This document shows, in pieces, positions 22,294 through 33,908 of a stretch of 64,000 nt of DNA. The first letter of the stretch is position 1, and every line of letters begins with the position of its first letter. The notes under the pieces were generated by a model. It had not been told where the DNA came from. It did not search any database and saw nothing but the letters and a program-made list of their open reading frames with translations. Source of the DNA: Panicum virgatum (Eukaryota; Streptophyta; Magnoliopsida; Poales; Poaceae); the NCBI RefSeq assembly GCF_016808335.1, contig NC_053153.1:30511590-30575589 (forward strand), given 5' to 3'. Both the position numbers and the translations under genes were made by a program.

Positions 22294-22954
22294 GTGTGCT
22301 ACTATTTCTTTATATTTGTCACTAAACTTATGCGGGGCCCGATATGGGGGCCGATGGCCGGCCTCGCCACCGTCGACGCGCGGCCCCACGGAGGCTCCCC
22401 TCACACTCCTTACGCAGTCATGGGAATTGCCATTGGAGTCTTGCCTCTGGGAGTGGGGCTCCTGTTCTAGGTGCACAGCAGGTGTATGAGGTAATGCCCC
22501 ATTCGACACTCTTCTTTCTTTTTTTCTTCAATTCGTGTGCCACTTTATTCAGTACCACTGCATTTTTGGGTCAGATATTTACAATCATTTGCTTACCATA
22601 TGACTTGATGCATATAGCAATTTGGTAAACCTGAGCTCCTAAAGGTTATGAGATGTAGGTTTAAGAAAAAAATATAAAGATTAGGCACATGCAGTGGGAA
22701 ATTAGAGCACGGCTCCATACTTTTGATGTATATGTTATTCTTTAAACCAATCTATTATGTTTGCGGTTTTGCAGTAAGCCTCGAGGATTCAGGAGACACG
22801 GTTATCACTTTAATAGAACCTGGTACGTACCCCTCTATTTGCACCACTTGAAGGTGCATACCACAACATGTGCCCTACTGTATTCTGAAGACTGGTAGAA
22901 TTGTAACTGGTAGAATTGTAATCATAACGCTATCATGCACAATTTAGTTTGGAT

Positions 22955-23955
22955 GAGACGCCGTTCCCAGCGAACCTGGTGAGGCCCCAGCCATTTGAGA
23001 ATTATCTTCATTTTTTGTATGCAATATTTAGTTTAATCAGTGGATGTTGGAATGTCGTGGGGATGTTATTTGGGCTATTTTGTGCTGTAAATTCTGTGCC
23101 TGGCTGCAGTGGAACCCGGTGAAATTGGGTTTGAGTTGGCAATGCAAGCAGGGTTTAAGTGATTTATTTTTGTCGAGTTGGGAACTTGGGATTCTAAGCA
23201 CATGTTTAGTCTTCTCGGGTAATTTCATTGAATGGCTCCTACTGAACAATATATTTGCCCTATTTTAGTGTTCCTTTTTTCTGGTTTGGGTTAATATAGT
23301 TCATATATAGTTTCTTAAATGTGTTTTCTGGGTGTTTATATCAGAAAAAGAGTTCAGGGAAGGATGGAGGTGTGACAGTTCCAGAGAGAGAGTCTACTTT
23401 GGAGGAGGCTGGTGTAATGGATGCGGTCTTGGTGAATACACACCAGGTTTTCATTCTTCTGTTCCTTAACCTTTTGCTTCATGGTTGTAGTGCTACTTGT
23501 AACTATCACTGAAAATGCAATGTTCAAATTACAATTTTCTTTCATGTAGTTCTACAGGTGGTTTGCAAAACTGGAGTCAGCTGTGAAATCTGAGTTTTGT
23601 TTAATGTCACTATTTCTCTTGGCGACAGAAAGATTATGATAACATTGTTTGCTCACTCTGGAGACATTGTTTATTGACAGACAGAGGAGAAGTATCGCCT
23701 CTATGAGAATACATTAAAGGAGCGTGTCAACACATGTGACAGCATCCTGAAGCAATTAAGGCTGCAATTTTTTTTTGTTTCTTTATGTTGAAAAAAATCT
23801 GTACAGACGTATACACCTTTGCCCTTTCAGTTTTAACCTTTTAAAGTGCATCTCTACAGGTTGATGATACATTGAACTTGTTTGAAGAACTACAGACCTT
23901 GCACTCGAGTGTTGCCACGAAGATTAAAACATTGCATGATGCTTGCGGCCAACTG
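22955..23955 (+). pseudogene. Captured fragment of conserved oligomeric Golgi complex subunit 3 (COG3), N-terminal exons
   Basis: Blocks in order: TPFPANLVRP (about 22965-22995); KKSSGKDGGVTVPERESTLE and VMDAVLVNTHQ (23345-23448); FYRWFAKLESAVKSE (about 23549-23594); TEEKYRLYENTLKERVNTCD (23681-23758); [20 protein letters not shown] and [10 protein letters not shown] (23861-23955). Most are bounded by AG and GT. They match the N-terminal coiled-coil part of plant COG3, a subunit of the tether that returns vesicles within the Golgi. The remaining exons of COG3 are absent, and the sequence after 23955 is not COG3. It lies in the same orientation as the MCU and RHD3 fragments. Confidence 0.82.
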
Positions 23956-26091
23956 GTATGTCCATTTTGCACCACTTGTGTTAATACTATCCTTATAGTT
24001 GTGTTTGTGCGCTTTGACTCTTAATAGTGAAATATCCATCTACCAGAGATAACCATCAGTTCTACACAACTTGTGCACATAAGACATCTTGAAGCATTAA
24101 AAAAAGAGATCAGCTCTATGCATCTAACTTTGCTCACGATTTTCCACTTCCAACCAATAACGGTGCTCTGTTTCTCATCAAAGTCAGCCCAAGAAAGTAC
24201 ATAAACTGAAAAAAAACTCACATCTCTTTTAGTTTGTAGCAAGTGCATTCTGATCCATGATTCTGTTTAAGTTGTTTTTTATCAACTACCAACTGGTGAA
24301 ATGAGCAAATCAAATTCCATTGAGATTTGAGAGTGTTTTTATCATGTGCAACTTGTGGAATCTATTATTAAATTATGTTGCTTTGATACAAATGGGGAGT
24401 GCCCACCTTCGATACAAATGGCTACTAACTTTCATGGTTAATAAAAGGTTTTCACTATTTCCATTAGGTTTCTTGGAATCTGTTTGCTGCAAAATTAATC
24501 GAGAAAATATGTGTGCTGCCAAGTTAATTTGTTTTGTTTAGTAATTTCTTCTGATATGAACTATTTATATTGCAGGGAGCATGTTTATGTAGCCATTCTG
24601 ATCATTTCATTATGTTTGTGGAGAAATAAGGGGGCTACTTTTGTGCAAAGCTGAGCAAATTCGTAGGAGAATCTGATGGAGCTGATGATCTTGGTCCCGC
24701 TGCAAATATTATGGGATCCTCAATGAAGCGAACTAATATCAAAATTTAATTTGGAGGCATTTATGGAATCAGAGTTTTAGTTTGGTATTATCTGATTTAA
24801 TCTCGGTGCATTCGATGATGCTACCAATATTGTTTGCAAATCACTATGACAGTATCGGGTTTGCACCATATCCTGATTTGGCATCATAAGGATGCTGTTA
24901 GAAGTGAGGTATATGTTAATATTTTCTGGATGTGCCACATTATTAGCAATGGTCTGCAAGTTAATCATGTGTGAGTTTAAACATCCGCTCTGAAGGAATC
25001 TTTTTTTTTCTTCGAAAAACACGTGCTTGCAGCGCTCTTTAGATGGCCGTTTCATGACAAGATGCTGGTGTCATTTTGCTTTATATTAAACAATTATGTT
25101 AATTCCTTATAGATATTGAATGGAATATTTGGTGGCAAAAATAATTGAGGTGTGGCGACCTGCTCGCCCTTCCGGCCCAGTTCCACGCTGCGGTACCGAA
25201 TGGACAACGCCATTTGGTGAAGATGACCCTTGGTATGGAACCTCTCATATTTAACGGTCATGTATGTTGAACTCACATGCGGTGCTAATTTTTATTTACT
25301 GGCGAAGTGGCTAATTTGTAAAATTATGATTGTGATTTCACCATTTCACAACGGTTCATGTTGGACTCATGGTATCTTGAAAAAGTAGCATAGCTGCTGG
25401 CGAAAATCAAGTTTTAATTGTGATTTTGGTTGTCTCATTAACTGAATGGAATATTTCATTTTCATATTTTGGTACGTTACATTTTAATAGTACTAGATTT
25501 CTATCTCAAACTTTAAAAAGATGCCGAAAATTGCCTTTACATCAGTGTTACAAACAAAAAGATGTATTATCAGCCTCAAGGGTATAATGGTCATTTTATA
25601 CACAGGACAGATAATCTATCAGTAATAATCAAAACTGCCAAACACCTTGCTTATTTTGGACAGCAGATTCTCCAGACCACAGCTTATCAGATAAGCCTGC
25701 TCAGCATATAAGCGAGTTTCATAAAAGCTCTCTCAAACATAGCTTAAACATATAGATGGATTGGCATTGGCGAAACATATAGATGGAGGGAAACCTATAT
25801 ATGGATTGGCATTGGCGAAACATATAGATGGATTGGCATTGGACTCCCTAGAGATTCGAACAACATATTTTTAAGACTACATGCTCATGCGTGAAATGAT
25901 GTTGGCTAATCATGGGAATGGTGATAAGTAGATGAACCAACTGATTGCTCAATTCGCACCATTAATAAACGATGTAATTTCCATAGTGTTCAGCTTGGTA
26001 TTTTTTATATTTGGAATAATATATTTTGTTTATTTATTTTTTGCAGCATTGGTCTTCAAAACACATGCGTGCCGCACGTGCACCCTACTAA
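23956..26091. other. 3' part of the probable Helitron
   Basis: AT-rich without a gene. A block at about 25540-25740 (from GATGCCGAAAATTGCC to CTCTCAAACATAGC) resembles one end of a grass MITE, with no matching second end seen. An imperfect short tandem repeat of ATATAGATGGATTGGCATTGG lies at 25749-25852. Confidence 0.5.
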
Positions 26092-27232
26092 TATTAGCAA
26101 TAAAGATTTCTAATTTTACTTAGACGTCAAAAGATACTAATAAATTCTCCTTTTACTTTCCTTAGCATTTATACCAATTGTAGTTTGTACTGTTGAAAAA
26201 GACATGCGTATTATAGTTACTATAAAAAATATGTTGTATATATTGTAATACTCCAAATTTTGGTTGTTGATATTTTCTTAGTATATGGCCTCGTTTGGTA
26301 TTTCGCACCAGGGCCTCAAAATCATAGGTACGGCCCTGATTGTACAAGTTGTCTATTTGTGACAAAAAAAACAGTAGTCGTGTGTACTATTGTACATGCT
26401 CTTATATGACTGTGCGTTTGCAATTTGGTGTAGGGTTTGAGTGAACCAATGAACCATGGGGTGAGGTCGGGAGGAGCATGGCTGGAGGTTCTTGACCTCA
26501 GTCCAGGGTGAGGAATCAGCCGCTCTCTGCTTTCCGTTCTTTCCTTTTCCTGGGGACACGTTACCTCGCAATCCTGCCGCCTCATCTAGCGTCCTCGGAT
26601 TCCGTCCTGGAAAGGACGGCTTGGCCGCCGTTGGGTACCGATCAGAAAAGGAAAAGGCGCAGCGTGATGCTAACGCGAGGCATTTGCGCAGTACTCCCTC
26701 CGTATGCGGCAGCCACAAGGTTAGAGATTCCAACCTTTACTGAGTAGCAGAGGTTGAGGCATATCCTGTCACAGATGCCATGCCAAGTTCCGGTCGGTGG
26801 CCATCAACACCCCTGTAACCAGCAGCAGCAGCAGCAACGGCGAGCAATTTCTTCTTCGTAGTACAAGCAGCAGCCGCTGGGCATAGAAACTGATTCCGGT
26901 ACAGAGTTGGTTGGGAATTTCCACGCGGCATTTCCTCTTTGTCAACCTGGCCACCTCGCAGGCGTTCGTGATGTTGACCCGCCACCCAATTCCGTCAACG
27001 GTTTGAACGAATTGCTGGCAACTGGTACCACTAGCGGTTGCCGGTTGGAACAAAGAAATACGTTTCTTGCAAGAATCAACCAACCTTCCAAACAAACCCC
27101 ACGCGAAATGAAACGGCAGCGAGTTTCGCCGACGACGGACGGCACCCACTGCCCACAGGAAAACACGCACGAGACGAGGAGAGAGAGAAGAGCGAGCCAG
27201 CCCAGCTGGGTCGTCTCGTGGACCGGCCCGGG
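26092..27232. other. Intergenic region upstream of the pectinesterase gene
   Basis: No gene recognised. It contains a (CAG)n run at about 26820-26836 and becomes GC-rich towards the promoter. Short open frames at 26350-27240 on both strands look like chance openings. Confidence 0.5.
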
Positions 27233-27239
27233 TATTTAA
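27233..27239 (+). promoter_or_regulatory. TATA-like box of the pectinesterase gene
   Basis: TATTTAA in GC-rich surroundings about 170 bp before the ATG at 27410, leaving a leader of about 140 bases. Confidence 0.5.
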
Positions 27240-27247
27240 GCCCGACC

Positions 27248-27357
27248 GCCCCGCCCCGCCCCGCCGGTTTCTCCCAGGCAAGCAGTCCACGCGGGCCGAC
27301 CCGACCCGACCCGACTCACCGACCGCGCGCGGGGGGCAAGGCGAGGCGAGGCGAGTC
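27248..27357 (+). repeat. Three 5-bp microsatellite arrays in the pectinesterase leader
   Basis: (CCCCG)n at about 27248-27266, (ACCCG)n at about 27298-27315 and (GGCGA)n at about 27338-27355 follow each other within about 110 bp downstream of the TATA-like box. Confidence 0.8.
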
Positions 27358-27409
27358 CAGGCAAGAAGGCGGGCCGATCCCGCGCTCGGGCGCGCGCGTT
27401 CGATTCCCC

Positions 27410-29384
27410 ATGGCGCAGCAGAGCAGGCGGGTGCTGCAGGTGGCGCCGCCGGGGAAGGGGGACAGGGAGGCGTTCCCGACGGTGCAGGCGGCCGTCGACG
27501 CCGTGCCGCTCGGCAACCGGGCGCGCGTCGTCATCAGGCTCGCGCCGGGGGTCTACAGGGAGCCCGTCTACGTCGCCAAGACCAGGAACTTCATCACCGT
27601 CGCGGGGGCGGCGGGGCCGGAGGCCACCGTCATCTCGTGGGACAACACCGCCACGCGCATCAAGCACTCCCAAGTATGATTTTCCCCCCCTCCCCGCCTG
27701 CGCCCTGCTCGACGGAATGCTCGCCTCGGGAGGAGCAGCCTTGTTTAGTTGTTTGCATGCACTACGGTTAGCTATGAGTTTGATCAAACACACCTATAGT
27801 CAAACACATGAACATTTCTCCCACCACATAGTTTTATCAAAGTCGTACCAACCCTAAGGGGGCTCAATAAGATTCTCCTATGACCACAATTGGACATTTA
27901 GATAGGCGAGACTAGACTGTAGCCAGCCCCATGAGTTTGCTCCAGAGCACAATTCGAGATGTGATGAATATTTTGAATGATTAATGTAGATAGATCTCAG
28001 AATGATGAACTTTGCTGTTCTCTCTTATACAGTCATCCAGGGTCATCGGCACGGGGACATTCGGCTGTGGTACTTTCATTGTTGAGGGGGAGGATTTCAT
28101 TGCAGAGAATATCACGTTTGAGAACTCAGCTCCCCAGGTACTGTTTTGTCATTTCTTCTCCTGCCACAAACAAATGATCATGTCATAGGTGTGGGATGGC
28201 AAGTTGATGTGTGCTACTCGTGATACACAGGGCTCTGGACAGGCAGTTGCAGTACGGGTGACAGCAGATAGATGCGCTTTCTATAACTGCCGGTTCCTTG
28301 GTTGGCAAGTATGTCTACCTCTTCACCTCCTGGTCAAATCACCTAAACAATCAGGATAACGTTCAACAATACTTTCTGTAACTTTTGGAACTCTAATTCC
28401 AAACAATTTTTTTCAGGACACGTTATATTTACACTACGGAAAACAGTACTTGAGAAACTGTTACATTGAAGGCCATTGTGACTTCATCTTTGGTAACTCT
28501 GTTGCACTTATGGAACATTGCCACATCCATTGCAAAGCAGCAGGATACATCACTGCTCATAGCCGGAAATCCACCTCCGAAACTACTGGCTATGTATTCT
28601 TGAGGTGAGTCTGTTGTATGTAGTTCATTTAATAAAGCACAAAAAGCTTTCAAATATCTTTCAAACTTTATTTGTTTGATTAGTTCTTAAAAAATTGAAA
28701 TGTTGCTTCAGCATTTTAATGTGCCATTTATGCTCCGTTTTTGTTTCGACACTTGGACGAATGCTCAGGTGCATTATTACTGGAAATGGAGAAGCTGGAT
28801 ATATGTTCCTAGGTCGCCCATGGGGACCCTTTGGGAGGGTTGTCTTTGCACACACTTTTATGGATCGATGCATCAAGCCTTCTGGGTGGCATAATTGGGA
28901 CAAATCCGAGAATGAGCGAACTGCTTGCTTCTATGAGTACAGGTAATTGGATAATTCCATCCAAATATCAGCTATTGAGATCAACCGGAAATGTTGCAAA
29001 TTGAAGAGGAACCTTTGTTGTCTTAGCACTCAGATCAGATTGAATCCTTCATGCAAAGTAATATGCTCTTCAAGTCATTGTGACTAACTGATTGTATAAC
29101 ATTCTTAGCACTTGCCAGATGGCAATATGTTTGTATTGTTATGAACCTGATGTGTTCAGGATGCTGTGGAGTGCAGACTGTAATACTTACTGCTAACACT
29201 TGTATACTCATTTTTCTGCAGATGCTCAGGGCCAGGCTCTCGTTCATCAAACCGGGTGGCTTGGTGCAGACAGTTGCTCGATGTAGAAGCGGAGCATTTC
29301 CTCTCGCACACTTTTATTGATCCAGACCTCGATAGGCCATGGCTCCTCCAGATGATGTCAACAAGAATACCAGCCTCTGCATAG
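27410..29384 (+). CDS. Pectinesterase (pectin methylesterase), PME31-type without pro-domain
   Basis: Six exons, 27410-27673, 28033-28137, 28231-28308, 28417-28604, 28769-28942 and 29222-29384, join in frame to 323 codons plus TAG with consensus GT-AG borders. The enzyme removes methyl esters from homogalacturonan in the cell wall. All signature regions of carbohydrate esterase family 8 are present: GVYREPV (about residue 46), QAVAVR (about 128), WQDTLYLHYG (148-157) and DFIFGN (171-176) with the two catalytic aspartates, and LGRPWGPFGRVVF (about 227). There is no N-terminal inhibitor-like pro-domain, and the N-terminus (MAQQSRRVLQVAPPGKGDRE) has no obvious signal peptide. These features and the length match Arabidopsis PME31-like enzymes. 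It looks intact and functional. Export without a classical signal is an open question for this clade. Confidence 0.95.
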
Positions 29385-29431
29385 GCTGATCCCCACAGGA
29401 TCCTGGTTTATCCCTCCTTTCGAGTCCATCT

Positions 29432-29437
29432 AATAAA
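29432..29437 (+). terminator. Polyadenylation signal of the pectinesterase gene
   Basis: AATAAA inside CTAATAAATAAAG, 48 bp after the stop codon. Confidence 0.55.
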
Positions 29438-29459
29438 TAAAGCTGGAGGGTGTATTTAT

Positions 29460-31700
29460 TTAATTTATAAGTTTGTAACATTTGGTCAATTAGTATCCAC
29501 ATTGATGGTATATTGTGGGTGGGTCGGTGTGGGGGTCGGGGGAGGATGTTTTGTTGTGAGAAGCTTGTGACAGAGTCGAGCACTACTCTGAAATAAGCAA
29601 ATATTAATTCATATACCCAGCCCCGGGGATTGAGGTGGAAATTTAATTCATTTTCCCCTCCTCAATCCATACATATTGTGATGGAATGGATTTATCCAAA
29701 CGAAGTCTAATGGCGATTCCTGATGGTTCAATCCTCAATCCACCCGATTCAGACTCGCCGTCTAAACGCCAGGGAAACTTTCAGTCCGGAAAGACCTGAT
29801 GGAAAGCAAGTTCACTGCCTGAGAGCAACATCTGAGGTGAATAAGTGATGCACAAGCCTGAACAAACACACAGGACATGAGCTGATTCCCTTGACACTAA
29901 CACAGAAGGGAAGGGACAATAATGGGATAAGAGCCTAACCTTCCAGCATCCTCCTCCATGCCTGCCTTCAAGACCTGCGTTCTTGGCCGGAAAACTACAG
30001 GAGCCAGCCTAACGCAAGCCACGAGTGATCGACCCCTCTCTGGAGTGCGTTCCTTTTGACTTGGGAAGAGAAAGGCATATCCCCATCCGGCCCTGATTTG
30101 GCGTGCGACGGCGGCGGCCATGCCGATCCGTCCGGTCGCGTCGCGTCGCCGTCCGCCGTGGATAGAGATCCAGCAGGCAGGCCGGGGGTGGACGCCATGG
30201 TCGACTCCGGGCAAGGAGGGGTCGCTGTGCTGATGGCCACACGTCGATGGGAACGGCCTGCCAGCAACACATAACGCCGCTGCCGTGCTAGCTTTGAATT
30301 TTCTTTCGTTCTTTTTTTTAACTAGTGAAGATGCACATACCACAGGCACGTATTTAAAAAAATTAAACTCTAACAAAAATTTAATAATTATAAAGATCCA
30401 ATCGAGCGATGGATCAAATGGAGAAAAGATTGGGAGCCGACAAACCTCGACTGAAATTGAGCACCGCTGCTAGCCGCGTTCACTGTCCTCAATGGATTAT
30501 GCAATTGGATAAACCCTAGCGAGTCACCAGAACAAACTACGGATAATAAAAAAAGAATAAGAGATCAAATCAGAACAATAATCAAAACGAAACAGTAAAA
30601 GAAGATGAAATTCAATAAAAAAAACCCTTGGATTCGTGGGCCAGTATGGTGGTCCCGCTGCTCTCGCCATCACCGAGTCTGGACTTCAAGTCGTGGTCTT
30701 GATGCTGCTTCTATGGTGGCGTCGGTGGAGACGGCGTCGCGCCGCCGCAGCCCAGCAGCCGGCCTAGGGCGGCTACCCTTGCCACCTCTACGACGGACGC
30801 AACTCCGGCGATGGGTCCTGAAATAGCTGCGGCGCCTGCGCTGGCGCCACCGAGCAGAGGAGGAAGGACGCGGTGGTCTTTCCCGGAGCGGGGACCCTCC
30901 GTGTGTTTGAGGATGCGGAGCAGGAGACGTTGCGTGGCGCGGCGCGGCAGGCGTCTACTTCGGCGACGGCGAGGAGGACCCCGAGGACGGCTCCCGCCGC
31001 CTTCCCCCATGCACTAGCGAGATGCGGAAAGAATGGGAAGGAAGGGGTAGGGGAGTAGTCGGGGTTGGGGACATGAGCAGTAGTGGGAGGCGCGAGCCGC
31101 GCGGCAGCGGGCGGGGTGGAGGAGGAGGCGGTGGAGGGTGCGGGGCTGATTGATTGATTGACTGGGGCATGGTTTCGCACGTGCTAGGGTACTCGACTTC
31201 GGTCGATGCTGCGTCAGGGCCTTGGCCCTCGCGCCATGCTCTGGCGAATAGAACTGCGACGGCTCCTGGCTGCGGCAGGGCTAGGTGGGATGTAGATTAC
31301 GGCGAAGCATCAGTGTTGGGCTCCTGCAAACGAGATGGGCGGCGAAAAGGAGATGGATGGGAGTCCAAGCGTGACCTACTGGGTGAGCTTGATGGACGAC
31401 AACGGCGGCGCTAGCGTTCTCCTCCTCTAGTGCTTGGCTCCGGATACGGCAGTGTTGTCGTCCTCAGCTTCCTCTTCCCTAGCTCCTGCTCTTCTTTTCT
31501 CCTTCTATACTAACTCTCGAACGGAAGCAAATGGGATGAGGGGACCACAGTGGATCTGGTGCATGGTTAATATGAAGGTTTTGATACTAATTACCAAATA
31601 ATAGGAGCAGTAATTTAGGAATAAATTAGATTTGGGTGCAGCAAAAGGCAAGGCTAATAGTTTTGTCCTATGAGACATGTTTTTTTATTTCACATTCATA
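29460..31700. other. Intergenic region with GC-rich islands, no recognised gene
   Basis: Two GC-rich patches (about 29990-30270 and 30640-31420) have overlapping open frames on both strands. Their translations are G/R/P/S-rich and match no family I know. The second may be the decayed first exon of a gene, but no splice partner or domain is visible. Confidence 0.4.
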
Positions 31701-31709
31701 ATTTATATG

Positions 31710-32623
31710 GAGTAAAATGCACCAAAGGTCCATCAACTGTAAGAGGGTGTCACTTAGTTCCATCAACTTTGAAATTGCATTTCTGGGTCCATAAACTTGT
31801 AATTTGTGTCACTTAGGTCCACAAACTTTGAAAGTCCATTTCTAGGCCCATAAATTTGTAATTTATGTCACCTAGGTCCATAACCCACCATCTAGCCTTC
31901 ATGCACTAATATCACACCAACATAAATCTACATAGTGCCCGCACGTTGCTGGAGTTCTGTCCGAAGGGTGAAATTTGAGTTCTGATTTCGAATCAATTGC
32001 ATAGAGAGAGGAGATAGAAGGGGAGAATGACTTATTTTGGAGGTTATTGATGTGTATTAGGATTCAAAGAGGGGCTTACGAACTGCCATTGGTGAGTTCT
32101 GGAGCTTAGATCTTACCCCGTAATATAGGTGATGAGGAAGGGATGATGGAAGGTGGGGGAGGTTATAGAGGGACTCAACAACATGTGTGCCGTGGTAGGG
32201 AATATTACATCATCCATGGCGCGGGTGGCCGGATATGGTGGTGCCAGGTGTTGTGACGAAAAATCTCGTGATGAGTTTTGATTTGGGTCAACCTAGAGTG
32301 GTTCTTAGTGAGGGGTTGAAAGATATTTATGAAAAGCGATATCGGAGCGATCTTTGTGGGCGTGTTTGTAGCAACACAACTTCTCATGGTTGAAGTTTAT
32401 GGAACTAAAAATGCAGTTTCGGAGTTTATGGACCTGAGTGACACAAATTACAAGTTTGTGGACATAAAAAATACACTTTCAGAGTTTATGGACCTATATT
32501 TTCAAAGTTTATGGACCTAAGTGTACATATTACAAGTTGATGGATCTGAAAATGCACTTTTGGAGTTCGTGGACCTAAATGGCACACCTCTATAAGTTGA
32601 TGGACCTCCGGTGCTTTTTACTC
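31710..32623. mobile_element. MULE-like non-autonomous element with repeated sub-terminal units, 914 bp
   Basis: The left end GAGTAAAATGCACCAAAGGT and the reverse complement of the right end (GAGTAAAAAGCACCGGAGGT) form an inverted repeat that extends inwards through GTCCATCAACT. An exact 9-bp duplication ATTTATATG flanks it (31701-31709 and 32624-32632), the size typical of Mutator-superfamily insertions. Each end holds about three to five copies of a roughly 40-bp unit (GTCCATAAACTTGTAATTTG then TGTCACTTAG and variants), in opposite orientation at the two ends. The centre encodes no transposase. Confidence 0.85.
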
Positions 32624-32962
32624 ATTTATATGAAAAGCTACATAATTTGATTCGATATACAGTGATTTATATGATCTTTTATAGGAAAGCATCATGTGAT
32701 TACATCCCTACCGTGCAAAGTCATGTGTATATTTATAGAGATGCAAGGAAAATTCCACACCCCTGCCATTCTTCCCTCTTCAGAAAGTCATTAGCTTTTC
32801 CGACTCACCATGTCTTCTCCTAAATCAACTACAAGTCTCACTGTCCAATGGTGCGACTTACCTTGGATCCAAGAAGCATCATCATCGGCCATATTGATGT
32901 GCTCGGCGTACTCAACTTTCTCATCGATGTGTAGGCCCTGGGCATCGATCTGCAAGGAAAGT

Positions 32963-33228
32963 AATATGCATGCTAAGGTTACACAAGGAAAGTAATTAAT
33001 CAATTCTAAGTGAATAAGGAAAGTAAATAGAAAAATTTTAGAAAAAATAATATACATGCTAAGGTTACACAAGGAAAATAATTAATCAATTCTAAGTGAG
33101 TCAGAAAAGTAAATAGAGAAATTTTAGGAAAAAAATAATATGCATGCTAAGGTTACACAAGGAAAATAATTAATCAATTCTAAGTGAATAAGGAAAGTAA
33201 ATAGAGAAATTTTAGAAAAAAATAATAT
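32963..33228. repeat. Tandem repeat, about three copies of an 86-88-bp unit
   Basis: Unit contains CATGCTAAGGTTACACAAGG, then AATTAATCAATTCTAAGTGA, then AAATAGAGAAATTTTAG. Starts of the TGCTAAGG word at 32971, 33057 and 33145 give the period. Confidence 0.9.
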
Positions 33229-33832
33229 GTAATAAGTGGGTACAAAGGTGGGTAAATAAAAGTGCTTGGTGTAAAAATTATTAGCATTTAGGCAGAAATA
33301 TTTTAGAAACATCAAAAACCATGAGTCTCCACATCTCCCGTCAAACCTCTAGCGCTGACAAGTGGGGCTTCTGTGAGGAGTAAGGTGGGCTTAATCTTAG
33401 TGAGAAAGGGTTTCAATTCTTTCATCCTTTATAGTATAGATGAACTCGTTTCACGTTTGTGTTGCTACGGATTAGGCTCCGACAGTTTTGTCTCAAGTCG
33501 AAATGTCCGATTAATTAGCGTTTATAGGTGACAAAAAAATCAAGAAAACCGGTAATCGCATTTATAGATGGTTACCGGTTTGATAAAATTTTTGGGTAAT
33601 TTTGAATCCGTACCCACCCTTTCGTCCCAGTCCATATAGCTTTCTCATTTCTATGCATTGTGATGTCTTATCTATCATATTAGATTGTTTGAAGATAATC
33701 TAGAATATTTTGTGTACATTTTGAGAAAATTTTCCCGATAAATTTCCGAGAATCCGATAAACACATTTATCAACAACATCCAATTTTTTCCTTACCGGTA
33801 AAGTTAACCCTAATCCTCGTATTAGGAAGCAG

Positions 33833-33908
33833 ACCATGGACGACAGGTTTTCTCAGCTCATTAGGAAAATACCATGGACGACAGGTTTTCTCAGCTCATT
33901 AGGAAAAT
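33833..33908. repeat. 38-bp direct duplication
   Basis: ACCATGGACGACAGGTTTTC... occurs at 33833 and again at 33871, identical over 38 bp. Confidence 0.95.

Larger units (their letters stand above)
17272..26091 (+). mobile_element. Probable non-autonomous Helitron carrying fragments of three genes
   Basis: The proposed 5' end TCTATACTATAAGGATCC follows an A, and the proposed 3' end CACGTGCACCCTACTAA is followed by T, so insertion is between A and T with TC...CTRR ends as in Helitrons. Ten bases before the end lies a short imperfect hairpin (TGCGTG...CGTGCA with two G-T pairs, 26066-26082). Inside, fragments of MCU, a RHD3/SEY1-type GTPase and COG3 occur in the same orientation, with their introns partly kept. 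Capture of several unrelated gene pieces on one strand is typical of grass Helitrons. No Rep/helicase gene is present. The termini are judged by eye. A Pack-type DNA transposon is the alternative, but I saw no terminal inverted repeat. Confidence 0.55.

Noticed and set aside
17272..26091. An autonomous Helitron with Rep/helicase
   Set aside because: No Rep (HUH) motif or helicase motif was seen; the element can only be non-autonomous.
30605..31414. Possible gene in the GC-rich patch at 30.6-31.4 kb
   Set aside because: No frame has a recognisable domain, and low-complexity G/R/P translations occur on both strands.
33490..33830. A hAT element with ACCGGTAA/CCGATAAA phrases
   Set aside because: Phrasing resembles grass hAT elements, but no inverted ends or 8-bp duplication could be found.
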